From CALBPI01 sp039187375 (GTDB lineage: Bacteria > Pseudomonadota > Gammaproteobacteria > Steroidobacterales > Woeseiaceae), in contig JBCCZN010000160.1 in assembly GCA_039187375.1 (NCBI GenBank), forward strand, positions 1 through 6,505: 6,505 nt of DNA, written 5' to 3'. Positions 1-6,447 of this stretch are shown in pieces. Position 1 is the first letter of the stretch. Each line of letters begins with the position of its first letter. The notes beneath the pieces were generated by a model. It was not told the DNA's origin, did no database searches, and saw nothing but the letters and a program-made list of their open reading frames with translations. The position numbers and the translations under genes are program-made.

Positions 1-498
1 CGCGTAGTCAGGCCGAACTGTGACGGCCTTCAAATAAGCGGCCTCCGATTGCTCGAACTCACCCCGTTCTCTATGCAAAATGCCAACTTCGTTCAGTGCC
101 GGCGCGTAGTCCGGATACAGCGCAACCGTCTGCTGTGCGATGTCGAAGGCGGCCTGCACGCGATCCGTCTTACGAAGCGCGACGGCGAGCAGTGTTGCCG
201 CAGCCGGAAACTCTGCGTGTCGCGCAACAAAGGGCTGCAAAATTTGCGCCGCGCCGTCGTAGTCCTCGACAGACATCAATGTCAGCGCGTTGTCGTATTC
301 CTGCTGCACCAGAGGATCGATATCACCAACAACCACCGGCGTACGCGCCGTGTTTACGGCTGGCGCAGGCGCATTGCTCTTGAAGGTTGGCGCACTGGCA
401 CAACCGCCAAGCGCCATCAACGCCGCGATCGTTACGAACCAACGACAGTGTCTAGTTATATAGCGCAAGGCTCGTCTCGCTTTTTTCTGACTTTGCAT
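1..498 (-). CDS. TPR-repeat outer-membrane lipoprotein, 5' part only (runs off left edge)
   Basis: The first 166 residues are present and the frame is open to base 1, so the 3' end is missing. The N-terminus is a lipoprotein signal: a basic stretch (KKARR, then RYITRH), a hydrophobic core (WFVTIAALMA) and the lipobox LGGC with the acylated cysteine at residue 33. The next residue is Ala, not Asp, which by the Lol +2 rule predicts outer-membrane sorting. After a Pro/Ala-rich linker (about 34-60) come TPR helices at about 64-95, 98-129 and 132-165; the last is canonical, with Gly-139, Ala-153/154 and Pro-163 in the expected places. The start is uncertain. ATG at 498 overlaps the preceding gene by 47 bases and lacks a clear ribosome site. 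TTG at 468 gives a more usual signal length (Cys at 23), a 17-base overlap and a weak GCGAGA upstream. Likely role: a scaffold or assembly lipoprotein acting with the TPR proteins encoded just upstream. The exact family is not determined. Confidence 0.85.
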   Translation of the reverse strand, partial: MQSQKKARRALRYITRHCRWFVTIAALMALGGCASAPTFKSNAPAPAVNTARTPVVVGDIDPLVQQEYDNALTLMSVEDYDGAAQILQPFVARHAEFPAAATLLAVALRKTDRVQAAFDIAQQTVALYPDYAPALNEVGILHRERGEFEQSEAAYLKAVTVRPDYA

Positions 499-3313
499 AG
501 CGTGCCGGCATTAACGTCGCCAACGCGGTAAAGCTCTGCTGCACCCACTGATCGTAGACACCGTCTGCTGCGCGCGCCGCATTGGCTTCAAACACTTCAA
601 TCGCCTGCTCTTCGAACGGAAAGGCCTGCTCTTCAAGCAGGATGTCGTACTGCTCTAGTGCATCGGCATCCAGGTCCGGCGGCCGTTCGCTATCCATCAG
701 ATCGCTGCTGAACACCTGATACATCTCACCGATACGGAACGTCGACGCCGTCGTCACCTCAGCCACACCGTAATCGGCCGCCTTGCCGTATGCGGCCAGC
801 GCCTGTTCCATCAACTGTCGGGTACTGGCGAGACTCGCCTTCAGTGGTGCGGTCAGTTTCAGTGATACAAATGCACTGCGCACCGGCTCGATCAGCTCAA
901 GTGTTGCCGTCGCCGCCAGGTAGCGACTGCGATCGGTACGCGCAGCGCCTGCTTGTGCATCGGTATCGACGATCGCTCGTAACCAGCGTTCACGCTCGGC
1001 AGGTTGAGACTGCTGCGTTGCAATATCTGCTAATCGGCTGCGCGCCTCCAACGTATCGTCGAAAGCCTCCGGGTAGCGCACGATCGCAGTTTCAAGCGCG
1101 ATCCGCTCGCGCTCGGTACTGCCGGCTTTGGCATACAACTGTGCCGCTTGCCACAACGCTTCTTCCTGCTCCGCGGCACTCATCAATGGATCATCAGCAA
1201 TTCGTTCAAATTCACCGGCCGCACGCAGGGAATCGCCGGTTTCCAGATATCCAGCCGCCAAACTGCGAGAGACCTCATCGGCAAACTCACTGTCGGGGAA
1301 ATCCATCCGGAATTGCTCCAGCACCGGCGTGGCACGTTGCCACGCACCCATCGCGATCAATGCCGCGGCCGCATCATACTGAGCGGTCTCGCGAATGGGT
1401 GACTCAGGCACCGCCGAGGCGACACGCATGAAGTGACCTACTGCGGCTTCCATCAAGCCGGCCTCACGGGCGATCTCACCCTGTTTGTAAATTGAAGAGG
1501 CGATACGCTCTCGCACCTCCGTCTGTGCGTCGGTGTCTGCAACGGGCGTGCGCGCCTGCAACTGGTAGTACGCCGCTTCCGCCGATTCGTAACGCTCAAG
1601 ATCGAAGTTCGCGTGAGCGATCACTGTCCATGCTGAGCGTGTCAGCGCAGGATCAGGCTCCAGTGGCATCGCGGCCACCTTTTGCGCTACATCGATTGCT
1701 TGCTCGAATCGATTTTGCGCGAAAAAATCCTCAGCGGTGGCGGTCAGGACGGCAGCAACTTGTGGATGCGCCGGGAACGTGTCTGCGAATCGCAATGAGC
1801 TTTGCAGGAACCGCTCATGCCATTCGGCTTGTGACGCCGCCGGCAAGGTCGGTTCGTGTTGTTGGTAGGACAACAACGCCGCGTAACCGGCCTCTGCGGA
1901 TTGTGCATGGACATTGTAGTCGTATGCCGTGCGCTCGTACTCTGCGGTCGCCTCATCAAACCGACGACTTTCAAACAAAATCTCGGCGAGTAGAAAGTTC
2001 GTGTTTGCCGAATCCGACTGACCTGGGAAATAGTCGAGGTACTTGCGATACCAGCGCGCCGCGGCCGTGTAGTCTTGCTGCGCGTTCGCCGCCATGAGCG
2101 CCGCCTTCTCCGCCTCCTCCAACGTCGCATTGGCCGGTGCTTCCGGATTTTGTGCGCGGGCATGATAGTACTGCGCCAGATCGGTGAGATTTTGCTTCAG
2201 CGATGCAATGACTTCGGGCAACTCTGCCGGATTATTGGCCTGCCAGTAGTCGGTATCCATTCCATAGTGCTCGACGAATTGCTCCTTCGCCGCCAGCACC
2301 TGGCTTGGAAAACCCGCCAGCTTGAACGCTTCGATAACGCGCATCTCCATATACGGGGCATGCGGATGTAACGGCTGACGAGAAACAAACGCAAGGTACG
2401 CTTTGGTCGCATCCTCAAAGCGCTCCTTACCGATATACAAATCTCCCAGTTGCGCGTAAATCACCGATTCGTATTTCGCACTACCTGCCGCATCAAACCA
2501 GCTATTAATGCTGTCCGGTCCGTCCATGTAGGAAAATGAGATCGACAACACCCGCAGCGTATCTTGAATCAGTTCACGCTCTGCCCTGCGCGTGTTCTGG
2601 GTGAATTCGAGTGCCCCATCGGTGCCGCCGCTCAGGAGCCGCAAATCCAGCAACGCAAAGAAGGCTGGCAGACTCTCCTCATGTGCTGCCAACTTGAACT
2701 GCGACCAACCCAGTTTGTAGAGCGACTGTAAATAAAACTCACCCGGCACATCGGCTTCGACGATCTGCTTGTAAGCCGTTTCTGCGTCCGCGTAACGGCG
2801 TTTGACGAACAACATCTCGCCGCGCCGAAACTGCGCTTCGCGCAAATGCACCGTGTTGGGATATTCGCGGACCAATCGATCCAAAGTGACCAATGCCGCC
2901 TCGATCTCACCACTGCTCTCATGCGCGCGAGCTAGTTGATACAAGACCAGATCGTTGCGTGGATAGTTGGGATACTTCAGCAATAGCTGTTCATACAAAT
3001 CGACTGCACCGTCATAGCTCGACATCATGATCGACTGCATATTGGCGCCGAGTTCCGCTGCCTCGCTGGCTTCGAGCTCCAAATCCGCCAGGCGCCGCAT
3101 TGCCTCGGGACCCAGATCCGGATCATCGCCTACCAGTTCCAGAAACAGTCGATAGTTCTCGCGGGCTCGATCGCTGGAATTCTCGATGGCTTGCTCTTCG
3201 CTGACCTCGACCTGAGTGTCTTCCAGCGACTTGATCGTTGGCTCACCTTTGTCGGCATCACTACCGAATGGCCAGATCCACGCAGACAACAACATAGCAA
3301 TGACGAGCTTCAC
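452..3313 (-). CDS. Large exported TPR-repeat protein (953 aa) with a distinct C-terminal module
   Basis: The start is GTG at 3313 in a GTGA overlap with the preceding stop codon, supported by GGGAG seven bases upstream. Residues 1-13 are a short hydrophobic signal (core LVIAMLLSAWIW); the cleavage site is unclear, so anchoring is possible. Residues from about 98 to 785 are helical repeats of TPR type, roughly 14 to 16 of them. Clear examples lie at 122-152, 157-188, 283-315, 403-432, 436-469, 517-548, 604-637 and 641-676, often ending in a YP or FP turn (YPNT, FPGQ, FPDS). Residues about 835-945 are different: no repeat pattern, but the segments YGVAEVTTAS, LLEEQAFPFEEQAIEVFE and YDQWVQQSF look like a conserved globular or docking module. 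There are no cysteines. The probable role is a periplasmic scaffold that holds several partners. The layout resembles TPR proteins of Agl/Glt-type envelope machines, but family membership is inference. The gene is intact. Confidence 0.93.
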   Translation of the reverse strand: MKLVIAMLLSAWIWPFGSDADKGEPTIKSLEDTQVEVSEEQAIENSSDRARENYRLFLELVGDDPDLGPEAMRRLADLELEASEAAELGANMQSIMMSSYDGAVDLYEQLLLKYPNYPRNDLVLYQLARAHESSGEIEAALVTLDRLVREYPNTVHLREAQFRRGEMLFVKRRYADAETAYKQIVEADVPGEFYLQSLYKLGWSQFKLAAHEESLPAFFALLDLRLLSGGTDGALEFTQNTRRAERELIQDTLRVLSISFSYMDGPDSINSWFDAAGSAKYESVIYAQLGDLYIGKERFEDATKAYLAFVSRQPLHPHAPYMEMRVIEAFKLAGFPSQVLAAKEQFVEHYGMDTDYWQANNPAELPEVIASLKQNLTDLAQYYHARAQNPEAPANATLEEAEKAALMAANAQQDYTAAARWYRKYLDYFPGQSDSANTNFLLAEILFESRRFDEATAEYERTAYDYNVHAQSAEAGYAALLSYQQHEPTLPAASQAEWHERFLQSSLRFADTFPAHPQVAAVLTATAEDFFAQNRFEQAIDVAQKVAAMPLEPDPALTRSAWTVIAHANFDLERYESAEAAYYQLQARTPVADTDAQTEVRERIASSIYKQGEIAREAGLMEAAVGHFMRVASAVPESPIRETAQYDAAAALIAMGAWQRATPVLEQFRMDFPDSEFADEVSRSLAAGYLETGDSLRAAGEFERIADDPLMSAAEQEEALWQAAQLYAKAGSTERERIALETAIVRYPEAFDDTLEARSRLADIATQQSQPAERERWLRAIVDTDAQAGAARTDRSRYLAATATLELIEPVRSAFVSLKLTAPLKASLASTRQLMEQALAAYGKAADYGVAEVTTASTFRIGEMYQVFSSDLMDSERPPDLDADALEQYDILLEEQAFPFEEQAIEVFEANAARAADGVYDQWVQQSFTALATLMPARYAKSEKSETSLALYN

Positions 3314-5181
3314 GGCTGCGCTCCCGTTGACCCGGCATCGTTGCTCGCGGCCGTCGCCCGGTCATACACGGCTGCCAAGGCGAAGCGTGCCTGCACCGTG
3401 TAGGTTGCGAGCCGCGCGTACTGCGCTTCAAGCTCCTCGGTCGCCAAACCGTGCAAATAGTCGCGTTGCCGTTGCAGGGATCGCTCGACCTTGACCAGCA
3501 TTTGATCAATCTGTGGCGTGAGCATCGTCACCCGAGTATCGAAGTCCACCAGGCGTTCTGGCTCGCTGACGCGAGTATCGTCCACGACCGCACGTGCACG
3601 TTTGGCTGACACCAGAATTCTGTGAATATCACCGATTTGCTTGCGCTGGTGCCAAACTCGCGCATCGAAGTCTTTTTCCGCTTGCCACTGCAGAACTCCC
3701 TGCATCAGTCGCAGTCGAGTCTTGATGTCATCGATCTCGGCGGAGCGATATCGCAGTACGGGCCGGTCGGTGAAATCTCGCAACTCAGCATCGAGTTGCT
3801 GCTGTCGCTTTGGTGCTAGTGCAATGACGTCCGCTTGCGCAACGATCTCATCCAGGCTTGTCTGTAATCGCTGACGTTCGCTGTCCAACGCATCGAGATC
3901 AGCCCGATCAAGTACACTTTCGATTTGTGGCAAGCGCTGTGCGTAGCCTGCAGTACGGGTGTCTATGATATTGCGGAATATCTGAACACGGTCTTTCCAC
4001 GACGCAAGATTTGCTCGCAATTGCAATACATCCCGATAGTTCTTCAGTGCTTCCTGAAAACGGTGCGTCGCCATCAGGTGATAGAGATAGCGGTTCTCCG
4101 TCGCATCAGGCAGTGACTCCAGCTCCCAAAACCAACCATCTTCATTTCGCTCTTCGGTGGACGTCAGCAGGCGCTCGAGCATTTGCCCAGTGTTGATATT
4201 GTCTATCGCCGTACGCAGCCTTGCCTGTTCATTGTCGAATGCACGGATGGCATCTTCGTACTGCGATGCGGATTGACGTGTTGCGTTGAGTTTGCCCAAC
4301 GCATAAGGCACCGCCAACAATGACTCTTGCACCGCCGGATCCAGTAAATTGCGCTGCGCAAGATTGGTCCACGGCACCAGGGCTTGCCGATAATCACCGC
4401 GATCGGAATCCGCCCACCCAACACCCAGTAAGGCCTTGCTCGAAAAGGCTCCGTTGAGGCGAACCCGCTGCAAGATCGGTTTAGCTAAATCCGGTTGTTC
4501 GTTTTGCAGCCAGGTATAACCCAGCGCAAGATTGGCTTTGTCGCGCAACGCGCGCAGTTCTTCGCGTTTGTCTTTCAAGCGCCCGACACGGTCCAGCCAA
4601 CGCGCACCTTCGGCGAACTCACCGGCGCGCACAAGCGCCACGCCGAGGTTGTAACGTGAATAGTCAATCCAGCCGCGTGGCCCTTTCCAGCCATCCAGTA
4701 ACTCGATCGCATCGGCGAAACGTGCTTGTTTAATCAGCACCTGCGAGTGCAGCATGCGCCGCTCCGCTTCGAGCTCCTTCGGCAGATCATCCCCGATCGC
4801 CTCCAAAGCCGCCCCCGCCTCAGCTACAAAGCCGCGTTGATAACGGATCTTGGCAAGAAAAAACCAGGTCCGGTCGCGAGTCTCGGGACTGGTATTGGCG
4901 GCTAGCAGCTGATCAAACACTCTCGCAGCTTCAGTATGTTGCCCGTAAGAGAGCAGTAACCCACCGCGCAGCAGCTCCGCCTCATCGTCATGAAAGGTGA
5001 GTTTGTCGGCCTGTTGCGCCGCACTCAATCGGACCAATGCATCAAAATAATTGCCTGTGTAGAAATGGAACAAGACATCGCCATACAACGGGTCACGCAC
5101 GACTAGTGGATCGCCAATGTCTGCTCGAGACGGCAACCAAGCCAGTGCGGCCAGAACGAAGACGACAATGATGCGGATCAA
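3310..5181 (-). CDS. Exported TPR-like protein with long C-terminal coiled-coil region (623 aa)
   Basis: The start is TTG at 5181. No in-frame ATG or GTG occurs nearby, an in-frame stop lies at 5206-5208, and GGGAG sits 10 bases upstream. This start also gives a clean signal peptide, residues 1-20 (IIVVFVLAALAWLPSRA, cut before Asp-21). Residues about 34-315 form TPR-like helical pairs, for example 34-60 (YTGNYFDALVRL), 105-130, 143-165, 174-200 (YNLGVALVRAGEFAEGARWL), 213-240 and 247-275. A further repeat-like pair lies near 368-390 (HRFQEALKNYRDV). Residues about 415-600 are rich in charged residues and Leu with many Gln/Arg, typical of long alpha-helical or coiled-coil structure. There are no cysteines. 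It lies 7 bases after the small coiled-coil gene and overlaps the 953-residue gene by 4 bases, so the products are probably made together and may bind each other in the periplasm. No enzyme motif is visible; the family is not identified with confidence. Confidence 0.92.
   Translation of the reverse strand: MIRIIVVFVLAALAWLPSRADIGDPLVVRDPLYGDVLFHFYTGNYFDALVRLSAAQQADKLTFHDDEAELLRGGLLLSYGQHTEAARVFDQLLAANTSPETRDRTWFFLAKIRYQRGFVAEAGAALEAIGDDLPKELEAERRMLHSQVLIKQARFADAIELLDGWKGPRGWIDYSRYNLGVALVRAGEFAEGARWLDRVGRLKDKREELRALRDKANLALGYTWLQNEQPDLAKPILQRVRLNGAFSSKALLGVGWADSDRGDYRQALVPWTNLAQRNLLDPAVQESLLAVPYALGKLNATRQSASQYEDAIRAFDNEQARLRTAIDNINTGQMLERLLTSTEERNEDGWFWELESLPDATENRYLYHLMATHRFQEALKNYRDVLQLRANLASWKDRVQIFRNIIDTRTAGYAQRLPQIESVLDRADLDALDSERQRLQTSLDEIVAQADVIALAPKRQQQLDAELRDFTDRPVLRYRSAEIDDIKTRLRLMQGVLQWQAEKDFDARVWHQRKQIGDIHRILVSAKRARAVVDDTRVSEPERLVDFDTRVTMLTPQIDQMLVKVERSLQRQRDYLHGLATEELEAQYARLATYTVQARFALAAVYDRATAASNDAGSTGAQP
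3321..3325 (-). promoter_or_regulatory. Ribosome binding site deciding the GTG start of the 953-residue protein
   Basis: GGGAG on the minus strand lies 7 bases before GTG at 3313, within the last codons of the preceding gene. It supports the GTG start, which overlaps the upstream stop as GTGA and implies translational coupling. Confidence 0.65.
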
Positions 5182-5188
5182 GGTCGCG

Positions 5189-5719
5189 TTACTCCCATTC
5201 TGAAATCAGAAATTCAGGTTGCAGCTTGCTTTGACGATCAGAAATTCTCAGCTCGAGGTATTTGGCACCCAAGTTTTTTTCGAAACGCATTTCGGCGCCG
5301 CGACGATAATCACGTCCCTGCGGACCTTTACCGGTGAAGAACGCGACGATTTCGTGCTCACCCGCCTTGAGATTGTCGACATGGATGCGATGTACACCGC
5401 CGCGAATCAATGCCTCTGCCTCGCGCTCTGAATACAGGTAGTTGGCTACCTCTTTACCGTTTAGTTTGATCTGTACCGAGTCCAGAGCGAAAAAATCGCC
5501 GATGTCCATTGAGACAAACAATGCGACCTGAGAATTCGCTGGGAACAGGAGCTCTTCCTCGAGTAGAAACAGCTCGCGATTCAGTGCCAGCACCTCTTTC
5601 TTGAGATCCTGCACATCAAGATCCAGTGCCTGCTCCTTGCTGTCAGCCAACCCCGATGAGGTGGCAATACTCAGCAGACCGACACAAATAAGTGTGAACA
5701 TGTTTCGCATCGGTATCAC
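5189..5719 (-). CDS. Small exported protein of unknown function: coiled coil plus predicted beta-rich domain (176 aa)
   Basis: I do not recognise the family. Residues 1-25 are a signal peptide (core FTLICVGLLSIATSSG, likely cut after GLA-25). Residues about 28-58 form a short amphipathic helix with leucines in heptad-like spacing (LDLDVQDLKKEVLALNREL), suggesting a coiled coil for oligomerisation or partner binding. Residues about 63-160 alternate hydrophobic and polar residues with turn motifs (IKLNGKEVA, GGVHRIHVDNLKAGEHEIVAFF), which suggests a beta-sandwich, perhaps of Ig or PEGA-like type. The only cysteine is in the signal peptide. GTG at 5719 overlaps the thioredoxin stop as GTGA; ATG at 5710, which gives 173 residues, is an equally reasonable start with a GAG 8 bases upstream. 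The position between an exported thioredoxin and three TPR proteins suggests an accessory part of the same envelope complex. Confidence 0.88.
   Translation of the reverse strand: MIPMRNMFTLICVGLLSIATSSGLADSKEQALDLDVQDLKKEVLALNRELFLLEEELLFPANSQVALFVSMDIGDFFALDSVQIKLNGKEVANYLYSEREAEALIRGGVHRIHVDNLKAGEHEIVAFFTGKGPQGRDYRRGAEMRFEKNLGAKYLELRISDRQSKLQPEFLISEWE
5192..5196 (-). promoter_or_regulatory. Ribosome binding site deciding the TTG start of the 623-residue protein
   Basis: GGGAG on the minus strand, inside the end of the preceding gene, lies 10 bases before TTG at 5181. With the signal peptide and the in-frame stop just upstream, it supports initiation at a rare TTG codon. Confidence 0.6.
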
Positions 5720-6237
5720 TCGCGCAGCAGTTCACGGATCTGCTCCAGGTACATATCCTCGTACCCAGGCTTGTATCCGTGGTGGACGTAACGCACAACG
5801 CCATCGCGGTCAAGCAACAGTGTGACCGGCATTGCGCTCACACCGTATTGCTCGCTGACTTGCTTGGTACTGTCGAATACGACCGGGAACGTTACACCGA
5901 GCGAATCGAGCATCGCCTCGGCACGTTTCTGGTCATCGTCGATATTGACCCCCAGCAGACTGAAGCCGACACGGTTGTAGCGGCTATGTAATTCGTCGAG
6001 CAGCGGCATCTCCTGTCGGCACGGGCCACACCAGGTTGCCCAGAAGTTGATCATCACAACCTCGCCGCGCAAATCGCTTAACGCCACCTGTTCTCCGGCT
6101 GCGTTTCGCAATGCAAATTCTGGCGCCGTTGCACCCGACAAACCGCCTGATGCGCTCGGTACGCCCGACACGACGGTCATCGCCAAAAGAAGGAGGATCG
6201 CCGACTGGAAGCGGCTGCCAAGCTTAAGAGTTTCCAT
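5716..6237 (-). CDS. TlpA/ResA-like periplasmic thiol-disulfide oxidoreductase
   Basis: This is a 173-residue exported thioredoxin-fold protein. Residues about 1-30 are a signal peptide or uncleaved anchor (core SAILLLLAMTVVSG). The redox domain (about 36-172) has the TlpA/AhpC-TSA family order: the entry motif APEFALRNAAGE, strand VVMINFWATWC, active site WCGPC at 69-73, strand FSLLGVNIDDD, and the cis-proline in MPV (Pro-137), followed by LLLDRDGVVRY and HHGY. All catalytic residues are present and the length is normal for the family. Proteins with this layout usually reduce disulfides in exported proteins, for example in cytochrome c maturation, using electrons from a membrane donor such as a DsbD/CcdA type. 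The ATG start is backed by AAGGG 6 bases upstream. It is the first gene of the operon and overlaps the next start by 4 bases. The family call is secure; the substrate is unknown, and the neighbouring mature proteins lack cysteine. Confidence 0.95.
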   Translation of the reverse strand: METLKLGSRFQSAILLLLAMTVVSGVPSASGGLSGATAPEFALRNAAGEQVALSDLRGEVVMINFWATWCGPCRQEMPLLDELHSRYNRVGFSLLGVNIDDDQKRAEAMLDSLGVTFPVVFDSTKQVSEQYGVSAMPVTLLLDRDGVVRYVHHGYKPGYEDMYLEQIRELLRE

Positions 6238-6243
6238 GTTGTG

Positions 6244-6250
6244 CCCTTTC
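6244..6250 (-). promoter_or_regulatory. Ribosome binding site of the thioredoxin gene
   Basis: GAAAGGG on the minus strand ends 6 bases before the ATG at 6237. This good Shine-Dalgarno match fixes the start of the first gene in the operon. Confidence 0.75.
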
Positions 6251-6317
6251 GTTGCAGGTGGCTATGCGCCACCGTCACCCGGTTAACGTAATGTTCGCAG
6301 CGATGCACAGCGGTAGC

Positions 6318-6333
6318 CGTGACGGTTGTCACA
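6318..6333. promoter_or_regulatory. CRP/Vfr-like operator candidate upstream of the operon
   Basis: Read on the minus strand the site is TGTGACAACCGTCACG. It matches the CRP consensus TGTGA-N6-TCACA at 9 of 10 defined bases and contains the perfect inverted repeat GTGAC/GTCAC. Its centre lies about 88 bases before the thioredoxin ATG. A class II position would need a transcript start near 6284; a weak -10-like CATTAC lies at 6288-6293, so spacing is only roughly right and I cannot define a promoter. The match is seen in the sequence; binding by a CRP-family protein is inferred. Confidence 0.4.
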
Positions 6334-6351
6334 GTCGTGATACAGGCAGGA

Positions 6352-6379
6352 ATGACAGACATCACACCCGGGATGTCAT
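6352..6379. repeat. Nested inverted repeats in the leader region
   Basis: ATGACA (6352-6357) pairs with TGTCAT (6374-6379), and GACAT (6358-6362) pairs with ATGTC (6373-6377), around a central CCCGGG. The two pairings overlap and so compete. The arms are short and the spacing between the outer arms is 16 bases. It may be a regulator site or a weak RNA hairpin; no terminator U-tract follows on either strand. Confidence 0.25.
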
Positions 6380-6434
6380 CGCGGCGCGCACAAGTGATAT
6401 CCAGCAAGATGTGTGCCAGTGGGCTGGCCGTGTT

Positions 6435-6447
6435 AAATCAGTGATTT
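6435..6447. repeat. 13-bp palindrome AAATCAGTGATTT
   Basis: Perfect 6-base arms flank a single central base, about 200 bases upstream of the first gene. It is AT-rich compared with its surroundings, has no U-tract and so is not a terminator. It could be an operator for an unknown regulator, but chance is possible. Confidence 0.3.

Noticed and set aside
49..531. Plus-strand open frame of 160 codons
   Set aside because: It lies opposite the lipoprotein gene, whose lipobox and TPR motifs are clear. The product is Arg/Cys/His-rich without any domain, as expected of an antisense shadow.
790..1431. Plus-strand open frame of 213 codons
   Set aside because: It is antisense to the TPR region of the 953-residue protein; the Arg/Pro/Ser/His-rich translation is typical of shadows in G+C-rich genes.
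1492..2097. Plus-strand open frame of 201 codons
   Set aside because: It is fully inside the same TPR gene on the other strand, with an Arg/Pro-rich low-complexity product and no motif.
1744..2163. Minus-strand Arg-rich open frame of 139 codons
   Set aside because: It is an out-of-frame reading of the TPR gene on the same strand; the polyarginine stretch comes from shifted Ala/Glu-rich codons.
6352..6379. Rho-independent terminator for an upstream gene
   Set aside because: The stem arms are short and separated by a long loop, and no T-run follows on either strand.
6177..6407. Minus-strand open frame of 76 codons overlapping the thioredoxin start
   Set aside because: It runs out of frame into the thioredoxin signal peptide and ends there; the true start has a ribosome site and signal peptide in another frame.
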